Positions 1 to 6,734 of a stretch of DNA of 8,043 nt are shown in pieces. The stretch is from Desulfonatronaceae bacterium UBA663 (GTDB lineage Bacteria; Desulfobacterota; Desulfovibrionia; Desulfovibrionales; Desulfonatronaceae). Under the pieces are notes generated by a model, which worked only from the letters and a program-made list of their open reading frames with translations, had not been told where the DNA came from and searched no databases. Each line of letters starts with the position of its first letter. Position 1 is the stretch's first letter. The position numbers were made by a program, and so were the translations under genes. Location: assembly GCA_002299865.1 (NCBI GenBank), contig DBNV01000006.1:1086-9128 (forward strand), written 5' to 3'.

Positions 1-111
1 GCGCGGAAATCTTTGGCAAGGTCCCGCTTGACGCTCTTAGGCGTTGCCCTTAGACGTTTCAGGAACTTGAAACAATATCGATTATCCCGGTCTTCAACTC
101 CAGTTGCCGCC

Positions 112-954
112 ATGCCCGACCCCGTCAGCCCTGAAGAGGCCTCTTCAAAGCCGCCTTTGCATCCGACCTGCGAGGAGACCACGGTGGTCTCCTTAACTCC
201 GGTCGGCCCGTCCATCGATATCGCTGCCGGGGCGGACAAGCCCTTGTGGCTTTTGGACTTAGTCCTGCCCAACTGGGGCCGGTGGCGGCCCGGCCAGTTC
301 GTGATGCTGCGGCCTGCGGCCTGGGGGCTCGACCCGTTGTGGGCCAGGCCTTTTTCCATTTGCATGGCCGAGGCCGGGGTGCTGCGCGTTTTTTTCCAGG
401 ACGTAGGCCGGGGCACTGCAGCCTTGACCCGGATCCGGCCCGGAGAACGCGTCGTGGTCTGGGGGCCGCTGGGCACGAGTTTTGCGATCAGGCCGCAAAC
501 ACCGACCCTGCTTCTGGCCGGAGGCATGGGCTTGGCGCCCTTCATCGGCTACGCCCGCGTCCATCCCGACCTGACAGATCTGCACTTGATCCTGGGCCAT
601 CGCCAGGACCAAGCCTGCTATCCCTTGAATCTGTTGCCAGAGGGTCTGTCCAAGGAAATAATGCGTCAGCAGTCCGAGGAGGAATTACAAGCCTTTGTGG
701 AGCACCTGGAACGCAAGGTCCTGGATTACGCTGTCCGGGACGGATTGGTCCTGGCCTGCGGGCCGCATCCGTTCTTGCGGGCCGTGCACGGCCTGGCCTT
801 AAGGCACGGCGTGAAGACCCAGCTTTCCCTGGAGAACCGCATGGCCTGCGGCGTGGGGGCCTGCCTGGGCTGCGTCACTGAGGCGGCCCAGGGCCCTCCC
901 GTGCGGGTCTGCAATCAGGGCCCGGTATTCTGGGCCACGGACATTAAATTGTAG
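112..954 (+). CDS. pyrK: Dihydroorotate dehydrogenase electron-transfer subunit (PyrK)
   Basis: FAD and [2Fe-2S] protein of the ferredoxin-reductase family. It passes electrons from the FMN of PyrD to NAD+ in the cytoplasmic PyrD2-PyrK2 complex that makes orotate. Numbered from the ATG at 112 (280 residues), the visible motifs are the flavin-binding RPFS at 79-82, a glycine-rich nucleotide-binding stretch LLAGGMGLAP at 134-143, and a C-terminal cluster motif with cysteines at 246, 251, 254 and 267 (C-x4-C-x2-C-x12-C), the usual PyrK ligand set. The reading frame stays open upstream to the window edge, and a TTG at 13 would add 33 residues. I prefer 112 because the added part is basic, low in similarity to anything in the family, and would make the protein unusually long for PyrK (about 230-280 residues). 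No clear Shine-Dalgarno precedes 112, so the start is less certain than the identity. pyrD follows after 9 bases, consistent with subunits of one complex made together. Confidence 0.93.
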   Translation: MPDPVSPEEASSKPPLHPTCEETTVVSLTPVGPSIDIAAGADKPLWLLDLVLPNWGRWRPGQFVMLRPAAWGLDPLWARPFSICMAEAGVLRVFFQDVGRGTAALTRIRPGERVVVWGPLGTSFAIRPQTPTLLLAGGMGLAPFIGYARVHPDLTDLHLILGHRQDQACYPLNLLPEGLSKEIMRQQSEEELQAFVEHLERKVLDYAVRDGLVLACGPHPFLRAVHGLALRHGVKTQLSLENRMACGVGACLGCVTEAAQGPPVRVCNQGPVFWATDIKL

Positions 955-963
955 GGCAAATTC

Positions 964-1881
964 ATGGACCTTAGCGTGACCATCGCCGGACTGCGGCTGA
1001 AGAATCCGATTCTGACCGCATCCGGGACCTTCGGCTACGGCCTGGAATTTACGCCTTACGGCGACCTGAAGGCTTTGGGCGGCATCGTGGTCAAGGGCTT
1101 GTCCTGGGAGCCGCGGGAGGGCAATCCCATGCCGCGCATCGCGGAAACGCCCTGCGGCATGCTCAACGCCATTGGCCTGCAAAACATCGGGGCGCGCGAG
1201 TTTGTGGAAAAAAAGCTGCCTCACCTGCCCTGGGCCGAGGTCCCCGTAATCGCCAACCTGTACGCCTGCGACGCTGAGGAATTCGCCCGCCTGGCCGAAT
1301 ACCTGGCCGCCCAGGAGGGGGTCGCGGCTTTGGAGGTGAATATTTCCTGTCCCAATGTCCGGGCCGGGGGGGTGCTCTTTGGCCAGGATCCGGTCCAGGC
1401 CGCCCAGGTCACCCGGGCGGTCAAGGCCCGGTCCGGGACCAAGCCGGTGATCGTCAAGCTCTCACCCAACGTCACGGACATCACAGCCATTGCCAAGGCC
1501 GCAGCCGACGCCGGGGCCGACGCCCTGGCCCTGATCAATACCCTCACAGGCATGGCCGTGGACATCCGGACCCGCAGACCCAGACTGGCCAACGTCGTAG
1601 GCGGTCTGTCCGGCCCGGCCGTCAAGCCCGTGGCCTTGCGCTGCGTACACCAGGTCTGCCGGGCCGTGGACCTGCCTGTGCTCGGCATGGGAGGGATTTC
1701 CTCGGCGGAGGACGTCTTGGAGTTTATTCTTGTCGGGGCGAGCGCGGTCCAAGTGGGCACGGCCAACTTCCTGCGGCCGGACATGTCTTTCCGTATCGCC
1801 GCGCAGTTGCCCACATTGCTGCATGAACTGAACGTGTCGTCCTGGGAGGAGTTTCGGGGGGCGTTGCAGACCTGGATATGA
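964..1881 (+). CDS. pyrD: Dihydroorotate dehydrogenase, class 1B catalytic subunit (PyrD)
   Basis: FMN enzyme that oxidises (S)-dihydroorotate to orotate, step 4 of pyrimidine synthesis. The 305 residues match the family length and form a single TIM barrel. Early motifs include ASGTFGYG near residue 20 and NAIGLQN near residue 70. The catalytic loop EVNISCPN has Cys129 as active-site base, the mark of class 1 enzymes; class 2 enzymes use serine. Phosphate- and FMN-binding glycines lie in GGLSGP (213-218) and GMGGIS (241-246). There is no N-terminal membrane helix, so it is cytosolic. The adjacent pyrK makes it class 1B, which uses NAD+ through PyrK rather than fumarate or quinone. An AGGG at 953-956 overlaps the pyrK stop and lies 7 bases before the ATG, a good ribosome site that favours coupled translation. 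Confidence 0.97.
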   Translation: MDLSVTIAGLRLKNPILTASGTFGYGLEFTPYGDLKALGGIVVKGLSWEPREGNPMPRIAETPCGMLNAIGLQNIGAREFVEKKLPHLPWAEVPVIANLYACDAEEFARLAEYLAAQEGVAALEVNISCPNVRAGGVLFGQDPVQAAQVTRAVKARSGTKPVIVKLSPNVTDITAIAKAAADAGADALALINTLTGMAVDIRTRRPRLANVVGGLSGPAVKPVALRCVHQVCRAVDLPVLGMGGISSAEDVLEFILVGASAVQVGTANFLRPDMSFRIAAQLPTLLHELNVSSWEEFRGALQTWI

Positions 1882-2005
1882 CAGCTCGCCACCTGTTATT
1901 TAGAAAGAGGCGAGGACCGGTTTTGCCTCTGGAAAACAATGGTCTTTTTGGATAGGGACATGAACCGCGTCGCGTGTCTTTAACCCCTCCAAGACAGGAA
2001 CGGTT
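1882..2005 (+). promoter_or_regulatory. pyrD-pyrB spacer with candidate leader ORF and hairpins
   Basis: This 124-base gap is the longest non-coding stretch in the pyr block and the likeliest place for control of pyrB. Three things are visible. First, AGAGGC (1906-1911) can pair with GCCTCT (1925-1930); the right arm also lies inside an alternative fold of GTTTT (1920-1924) with AAAAC (1933-1937), so the two are mutually exclusive. Second, a 14-codon ORF at 1939-1983 (MVFLDRDMNRVACL) has a weak GGAAAA ahead of it. Third, TGTCTT (1975-1980) pairs with AAGACA (1991-1996) and touches the pyrB ribosome site AGGAA (1996-2000). No T-run follows any of these stems, so none is an intrinsic terminator, and no good -35/-10 pair was found. 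The regulatory role is inferred. Confidence 0.25.
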
Positions 2006-2947
2006 ATGCTTTGGCCCCATAAGGATCTCTTGTGCATCTCCCAGTTGACGAACGAGGAGGTACTGCATGTGTTCCGGACGGCCAGGCGTTTTGCCGAGAT
2101 CAACGCTCGGCCGATCAAGAAGGTGCCGACCCTCAAAGGCAGAACCGTGATTCTTTTTTTCGTGGAGCCCAGCACCCGGACGAAAACCTCTTTTGATATC
2201 GCCGGTAAACGTCTTTCCGCAGACACCTATTCCCTAAGCGCCTCTGCCAGCAGCCTGCGCAAGGGCGAAAATCTCAAGGATTCGGCCCTGACCCTGCAGG
2301 CGATGCATCCGGACGCCCTGGTGCTGCGCCATCCCCAAAGCGGCGCGGCCGAATTTCTGGCTCAAAGGCTGTCCTGTTCCGTGATCAACGCCGGCGACGG
2401 CTGGCACGCCCATCCGACCCAGGCCCTTTTGGACGGTTTCACCTTGTGCGAGATCTGGGGCGAAGACATGACCGGCAAGAAGATCTTGATTGTCGGGGAC
2501 ATCGCCCACAGCAGGGTGGCCCGCTCGGACGTGCTGCTTTTCACCATGCTGGGCGCCAGAGTGAGATTGTGCGCGCCCAAGACCTTGCTGCCATCGGGCG
2601 TGAACACGTGGCCCGTGGATGTTGTTTCCGACCTGACCTCGGCCTGCGAGGGCATGGACGCCGTGATCTGCCTGCGCTTGCAACTGGAGCGGCAGCAGGC
2701 TGGATTGCTGCCGGACCTGCGGGAATACGCCCGTCATTTTGGACTGAACGCCGCGCGCCTGCGCAAGGCCAACCCCGGCGTGCGGGTGATGCATCCTGGC
2801 CCTATGAATCGCGGGGTGGAGATCGACGCCGCCTTGGCCGACGCCGAGCAAAGTCTGATCCTGGAGCAGGTTTCCGCCGGCGTGGCTACGCGCATGGCCT
2901 TGTTGTTTCTCTACTTGACCCGCAAAGACCAGCCTGCGGAGGCATGA
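2006..2947 (+). CDS. pyrB: Aspartate carbamoyltransferase catalytic subunit (PyrB)
   Basis: Condenses carbamoyl phosphate with L-aspartate to N-carbamoyl-L-aspartate, the committed step 2 of pyrimidine synthesis; cytosolic trimer. The 313 residues fit the family (about 300-315). The N-terminal carbamoyl-phosphate domain shows STRTKTS at 56-62, the phosphate-binding signature, and SSLRKGE ending at residue 88, which supplies the Ser/Lys loop that reaches into the neighbouring subunit's site. HPTQALLDG begins at His136. The aspartate domain shows RLQLERQ and HPGPMNRG at 263-270. A strong AGGAA lies 5 bases before the ATG. No pyrI regulatory chain is nearby. The adjacent pyrC would allow a PyrB-PyrC complex, as known for class A enzymes, but nothing in the sequence proves one. 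The gene ends 2 bases before the preferred pyrC start. Confidence 0.97.
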   Translation: MLWPHKDLLCISQLTNEEVLHVFRTARRFAEINARPIKKVPTLKGRTVILFFVEPSTRTKTSFDIAGKRLSADTYSLSASASSLRKGENLKDSALTLQAMHPDALVLRHPQSGAAEFLAQRLSCSVINAGDGWHAHPTQALLDGFTLCEIWGEDMTGKKILIVGDIAHSRVARSDVLLFTMLGARVRLCAPKTLLPSGVNTWPVDVVSDLTSACEGMDAVICLRLQLERQQAGLLPDLREYARHFGLNAARLRKANPGVRVMHPGPMNRGVEIDAALADAEQSLILEQVSAGVATRMALLFLYLTRKDQPAEA

Positions 2948-2949
2948 CC

Positions 2950-4233
2950 ATGGCCGGACCGGATTTGATTGTCCGCAACGTTTCCTGGCAAGACGACATG
3001 GTGGACGTCTGGCTCGGCGGGGGCCGCATCCTGCGTTTTGCTCCGCTCGGAGAAAAGGCCGAAGAGTGCGCCCTGATCGACGGCCGCGGAGCCTTGCTGC
3101 TGCCCGGTCTGATTGACGCTCATGTGCACTTGCGCGAACCCGGTTTTGAATACAAGGAAGACATCGCTTCGGGCTTGACCGCAGCCGCCGGGGGGGGATT
3201 TCGCGCGGTGTTGGCCATGGCCAACACCAAGCCGGTCAATGACAGCGCGGCCGTGACGCGTTTCATGCTTGAGCAGGCTGCCGACACCCATCCTTTTGGT
3301 CCTCGCTTGTATCCGGTGGGTGCGTTGAGCAAAAACCTAGCCGGACAGGAACTGGCTCCCCTGGCCGAATTGGCCGAAGCCGGTTGCAAGGCCCTGTCCA
3401 ACGACGGCGTGCCCGTGGCCAATGCCGACCTGTTCCGCCGCGCCTTGGAATACGCCTCGGACTTGGGCCTGCCAGTGATCGACCACTGCGAGGATCCGCA
3501 CCTGGCCGCCGGGGCAAGCATGAACGAAGGCCGCTTAAGCGGCCTGATGGGGCTCAAGGGCCAGCCCGTGGCGGCCGAAAGCCTGCATGTGGCCCGGGAC
3601 ATTTTACTGGCCCAATATCTGAACCTGCCCGTGCACCTGGCGCACATCAGCTGCCGCCAGTCCGTGGAACTTATCGCCTGGGCCAAGGCCCGGGACGTGC
3701 GCGTCACGGCCGAGACTTGTCCGCATTACCTGCTCTGGACCGAGGAGATGGTTAAGGGGTTTAATACCCTGGCCAAGGTCAATCCGCCCCTGCGCCGCAT
3801 GGACGACGTGGAAGCCCTGCGCCAAGCCGTCCGTGAAGGGATCATCGACATTCTGGTCACGGACCACGCCCCGCACGCGGACCACGAAAAGGAAACTCCC
3901 ATGGATGAGGCGCCGGGCGGCATCAGCGGATTGGACACGGCCCTGTCTCTCAGTTGGACCTTGGTGCAACGGGGCATTCTCTCCGCAGAGGATTTGTGTC
4001 GACTATGGGCCCATCGTCCGGCCGAGATTTTTGCCCTGCCTTCAGGCAACCTCACGCCGGGCGATCCCGCGAGTTTCATTCTTTTCGACACTGACGCGAC
4101 CTGGACCGTCACCCCGCAAGCCATGCGTTCCAAGGGCAAAAATACTCCCTGCCTCGGGCAGGATCTGCCCGGACGGGTCAGACTGAATGTGGTCGACGGC
4201 CACGTGGTTTTTCAAGACGCCATTGTTTCATAA
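2950..4233 (+). CDS. pyrC: Dihydroorotase, type I (PyrC)
   Basis: Zinc amidohydrolase that cyclises N-carbamoyl-aspartate to dihydroorotate, step 3 of the pathway. Numbered from the ATG at 2950 (427 residues), all expected metal and catalytic positions are present: HVH at 58-60 followed by LREPG, Asp152 in SNDG, His179 in DHCEDP, His232 in HLAHIS, and catalytic Asp305 in TDHAPH. ETCPHYL (255-261), NPPLR and APGGISGLDT are also typical of type I. The enzyme therefore looks active and is not one of the metal-less pseudo-dihydroorotases that sometimes partner PyrB. Start choice: an ATG at 2944 overlaps the pyrB stop, but GGAGG at 2938-2942 is only 1 base from it and 7 bases from the ATG at 2950, so 2950 is preferred. 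The same frame runs open back into pyrB, which is chance. Translation is probably coupled to pyrB. Confidence 0.96.
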   Translation: MAGPDLIVRNVSWQDDMVDVWLGGGRILRFAPLGEKAEECALIDGRGALLLPGLIDAHVHLREPGFEYKEDIASGLTAAAGGGFRAVLAMANTKPVNDSAAVTRFMLEQAADTHPFGPRLYPVGALSKNLAGQELAPLAELAEAGCKALSNDGVPVANADLFRRALEYASDLGLPVIDHCEDPHLAAGASMNEGRLSGLMGLKGQPVAAESLHVARDILLAQYLNLPVHLAHISCRQSVELIAWAKARDVRVTAETCPHYLLWTEEMVKGFNTLAKVNPPLRRMDDVEALRQAVREGIIDILVTDHAPHADHEKETPMDEAPGGISGLDTALSLSWTLVQRGILSAEDLCRLWAHRPAEIFALPSGNLTPGDPASFILFDTDATWTVTPQAMRSKGKNTPCLGQDLPGRVRLNVVDGHVVFQDAIVS

Positions 4234-4242
4234 GGAGAATCC

Positions 4243-5574
4243 ATGTCTCAGCCCCTGAAGGATGCCGTGGGCATCTGCAAGACCATCATGCGCAACGGCT
4301 TCGATGCCTATGTGATCAATGCCCGGTTGCAGGAAAAGATTCTGGAAGGCGGCCACGAGCGCGAGGTGGATATCTGCTCCGAGGCCGACTTTGAGGATTT
4401 GAGCAAGCTTTTTCCGCATCTGGAGCCTTCCGGCGCCCTGGAGGTCACCGGCCTGCTCAAGGAGGGCGGCGTGCTGATCAGGATCTATCCGGCGGATACC
4501 GAGGACGGCTCTTATCCTGAGGAGTGCGTCGCCAAATTCACGTCCGGGATGATCAAGGCCCTGGAAAAAACCGAAGGGGCCCTGCCTTTGCACTTGGCTT
4601 GTCCGTATCTGCCCAAGGTCAGAGAGTTTTATGACGGTTTCGCCGACATCGGCGCAGGACTGATCCGCTTTCAGGGGCTGCCCGACGAAGCCTTGAAGCA
4701 GAACTATCTGCGCGGTGTGCGCGCCTTGCGCTTTGCCGCCAACTTTCATCTGCCCATTGAGCCCAATTCCTGGATGGCCATTGTTCGTTCGGCCCGGCGC
4801 GTCCTGGACTATGTGTCCATTTCGGACATCATGGATGAATGGCGCAAGGTGGAAGCTGAAAACATGTGGTTTTTCGTGAAGCTCCTTTACGACAGCACCA
4901 TCCTGCACGGGTTGATTCCGGAAGTGGTGGCGCTTAGCCGGGTCAAGCAGATTAAAAATCCGGAAGAGGGGGAAGAGATTGTCCTGGCTCACACCCTGGA
5001 ATTGATGCGCCGTTACCCCGAGGAACTGCCGTATGACTGGTTCGGCGCCGTGGCCTGCCTGTTTCACGATGTAGGCAAGCTCTATACGGCGGAATTCGTC
5101 GGCGACCAGTGGACGTTTTATCAGCATCACCGCGTCGGGGCCAAGGTGACGCGCAAGATTCTGAACAGACTGCGCTTCACCCCCGAAGAGACGGACATGA
5201 TTTGTCACTTGGTGCGCCACCACATGCGCTTTCATTTCATGCTCACGGACCGCGGCATCCGCCGCTTCGCGGCGCTGAACGACTATCCTCGGCTGATCGA
5301 GATCGCTAGAGCGGACATCAAGGCCCGCAACGGCTCCTACAAGGAATTCAACCACAACATGAAGATGCTGGAGCGCACGGCGGTTCCGGAGGAGGCCCTG
5401 GAGCCGCTGCTCAACGGCCATGAGATCATGGAGTTTGCGGAGATCAACCCCGGCCCGGCCGTGGGTCTGATCCGCAACGCCTTGCTGCAGGCCCAGATCG
5501 CGGGCGACGTAACCTCAGTGCCCGAGGCCGTGGAGTTCGTGCGCGGCTACGGCCAGCGTGAGAAACTTCATTGA
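4243..5574 (+). CDS. tRNA nucleotidyltransferase/poly(A) polymerase-like protein with degenerate NTase domain and intact HD domain
   Basis: The 443-residue protein has the layout of bacterial CCA-adding/poly(A) polymerase proteins: head, neck, then HD domain. The neck is recognisable at about 128-170, where FYDGFADI...GLIR and LRGVRALRFAANFHLPIEP match the family segment that normally reads DP-GG-DL and LR-x-x-RA-x-RFA. The head is eroded. The nucleotide-binding GGxVRD is N-A-R-L-Q-E at 26-31, the metal-binding DxD is E-V-D at 41-43, no RRDxT-like motif is visible, and the base-selecting EDxxR is Q-N-x-x-R at 153-157. By contrast the HD domain keeps His250, His275-Asp276 (HDVGK) and further histidines at 295-296, 322 and 326-327. 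I infer that nucleotide addition is lost or greatly altered while metal-dependent phosphohydrolase activity may remain. AAGGAG at 4232-4237 gives a strong ribosome site 5 bases before the ATG and overlaps the pyrC stop, so it is probably in the pyr operon. The substrate is unknown. Confidence 0.85.
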   Translation: MSQPLKDAVGICKTIMRNGFDAYVINARLQEKILEGGHEREVDICSEADFEDLSKLFPHLEPSGALEVTGLLKEGGVLIRIYPADTEDGSYPEECVAKFTSGMIKALEKTEGALPLHLACPYLPKVREFYDGFADIGAGLIRFQGLPDEALKQNYLRGVRALRFAANFHLPIEPNSWMAIVRSARRVLDYVSISDIMDEWRKVEAENMWFFVKLLYDSTILHGLIPEVVALSRVKQIKNPEEGEEIVLAHTLELMRRYPEELPYDWFGAVACLFHDVGKLYTAEFVGDQWTFYQHHRVGAKVTRKILNRLRFTPEETDMICHLVRHHMRFHFMLTDRGIRRFAALNDYPRLIEIARADIKARNGSYKEFNHNMKMLERTAVPEEALEPLLNGHEIMEFAEINPGPAVGLIRNALLQAQIAGDVTSVPEAVEFVRGYGQREKLH

Positions 5575-6623
5575 CGGGCAGTCCGCGAAATCTTCTCGAC
5601 TTCACCTGGTCCGAACTGGAGCAATTTTGTTCCGAGATGGGCGAACCGCCGTTTCGAGCCCGTCAGATCTGGCAGTGGCTGTGGCAAAAGCGCGTTTGCG
5701 ACTTCTCGTCCATGTCCAATATCTCCAGAGAGTTGCAAAAGCGTTTGGCCGAAGCGGCCGCCATCGTTCGTCCCGAGGTAGTCGAAACTCAAGTCAGTCA
5801 GGACGGCACGATCAAGTTCCTGCTGGCCTTGGCAGATGATCGGCGCATCGAATCCGTGCTCATTCCTGAAAAGGATCATTTCACCCTGTGCCTGTCTTCC
5901 CAGGTGGGATGCAGCCTCGGCTGCTCCTTCTGCGCCACGGGGCAAATGAGGTTTGCGCGAAACCTAAGCCTGGCGGAAATTCTGGGCCAGGTGCTCGTGG
6001 CCCAGGATCGCCTTGCACAAAGCGGATCAGCACTGAAGCTGCGCAACCTTGTCTTCATGGGCATGGGCGAGCCGCTGCTCAACTGGAGCAATGTCCGTCG
6101 CGCCCTGGAGTCTCTGCACCAACCCTATGGGCTAAATTTTTCCACACGCCGGATCACGGTCTCCACTGTTGGCTTGCCGGGCGTTCTGGCTGAACTGGGC
6201 TCCTTGGGCCTGGCTTTGCCGGCCGTTTCCCTGCACGCCCCCACCCAGGAGTTGCGCGCCCGGATCATGCCCAAGGCGGCCCGCTACCCCCTGGACGCCC
6301 TGGTTCGCGATCTGGAAAACTATCCGCTCCAGCCCAGACAGAAGATCACCATTGAATACGTTCTGCTTCGCGGGATCAACGACGCCTTGGAGCATGCGCA
6401 GGGATTGATCCGCCTGCTGAACCGGGTCAAGGCCAAGGTCAATCTGATCCCTTTTCATCCATCTCCTGGTCTGCCTTACGACGTTCCGGACATGGACCGG
6501 GTCCTGGCCTTCGAGTCTCTGCTTAAAACCAAGGGGTTGCCTACAACCTTGCGCAAAAGCAAGGGCCGGGATATTGTTGCCGCTTGTGGACAACTGTTTG
6601 CGCAAAGCCGGCCGTATGCTTAG
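5571..6623 (+). CDS. rlmN: Dual-specificity 23S rRNA A2503 / tRNA A37 C2-methyltransferase (RlmN), TTG start
   Basis: Radical-SAM methyltransferase that adds a methyl to C2 of A2503 in 23S rRNA and, in well-studied homologues, of A37 in some tRNAs. The 350 residues are within the family range. The N-terminal accessory domain reads NLLDFTWSELEQF, then GEPPFRARQIWQW. The cluster motif CxxxCxxC has Cys114, Cys118 and Cys121. Cys107, seven residues before it, and Cys339 in AACGQL match the two mechanistic cysteines known from E. coli (118 and 355). GMGEPLLN and VSLHAP, the SAM-site motifs, are also present. Start: an in-frame stop at 5559-5561 leaves TTG at 5571 as the only usual start ahead of the conserved N-terminus. 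It overlaps the previous TGA by four bases (TTGA), with no strong Shine-Dalgarno, so expression probably depends on translational coupling. No cfr-type feature was seen. Confidence 0.95.
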   Translation: MTGSPRNLLDFTWSELEQFCSEMGEPPFRARQIWQWLWQKRVCDFSSMSNISRELQKRLAEAAAIVRPEVVETQVSQDGTIKFLLALADDRRIESVLIPEKDHFTLCLSSQVGCSLGCSFCATGQMRFARNLSLAEILGQVLVAQDRLAQSGSALKLRNLVFMGMGEPLLNWSNVRRALESLHQPYGLNFSTRRITVSTVGLPGVLAELGSLGLALPAVSLHAPTQELRARIMPKAARYPLDALVRDLENYPLQPRQKITIEYVLLRGINDALEHAQGLIRLLNRVKAKVNLIPFHPSPGLPYDVPDMDRVLAFESLLKTKGLPTTLRKSKGRDIVAACGQLFAQSRPYA

Positions 6624-6670
6624 AGGCTGCGGGAACAACGACTGAAACTTTAATCGATGAAAATAGAGCT

Positions 6671-6714
6671 AATTTTACAACCCCCTAACCCCTTTTGTTA
6701 AGGGGGAATTTTAC
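6671..6714. repeat. G/C-rich palindrome bounded by 8-base direct repeats
   Basis: A 28-base unit at 6679-6706, built from C5TAAC4 on the left and GTTAAG5 on the right, is bounded on both sides by the identical octamer AATTTTAC (6671-6678 and 6707-6714). CCCCCT (6681-6686) pairs with AGGGGG (6701-6706), and AAC (6687-6689) with GTT (6697-6699) across one bulged A. The arrangement resembles a small palindromic repeat with target duplication, and similar C-run/G-run palindromes are, from memory, common short interspersed repeats in many bacteria. Only one copy is in the window, so repeat status cannot be shown here. Confidence 0.5.
6681..6712 (+). terminator. Probable terminator after rlmN
   Basis: A 6-bp C/G-rich stem (6681-6686 with 6701-6706), extended by three pairs across a bulge, with a 7-base loop, is followed by AATTTT. 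The T-run is short (four) and starts two bases after the stem, so termination may be partial. Position 58 bases past the rlmN stop and before hisI fits the end of the pyr-rlmN transcript. Confidence 0.5.
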
Positions 6715-6734
6715 GGCTCAATAAGGGAGTTAAC

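Noticed and set aside
28..56. TTGACG with TAGACG 17 bases later as a sigma-70-type promoter for pyrK
   Set aside because: The -35 is good but the -10 matches only three of six positions, and the site may lie within the end of an upstream gene. It is too weak to list as a promoter.
1898..1925. PyrR-binding-loop-like sequence around AGAAAGAGGCG
   Set aside because: Only the GAGGC part fits the Bacillus-type consensus. The upstream UCC and other fixed positions do not match, and there is no terminator/antiterminator pair with a T-run.
2446..2949. Extension of the pyrC frame backwards into pyrB, giving a 595-residue product
   Set aside because: The extra part lies inside pyrB in another frame and resembles nothing. 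A GGAGG correctly spaced before the ATG at 2950 marks the true start, so it is not a fusion.
4228..5421. 397-codon open frame on the minus strand opposite the HD-domain gene
   Set aside because: It has no recognisable motif, and it lies wholly opposite a gene with clear family motifs, a strong ribosome site and tight spacing. Long antisense frames are expected in GC-rich coding DNA.
6624..6734. Promoter for hisI in the rlmN-hisI gap
   Set aside because: TTTACA at 6674-6679 resembles a -35, but the matching -10 falls inside the hairpin and fits poorly. A promoter is expected somewhere here but none can be picked out.
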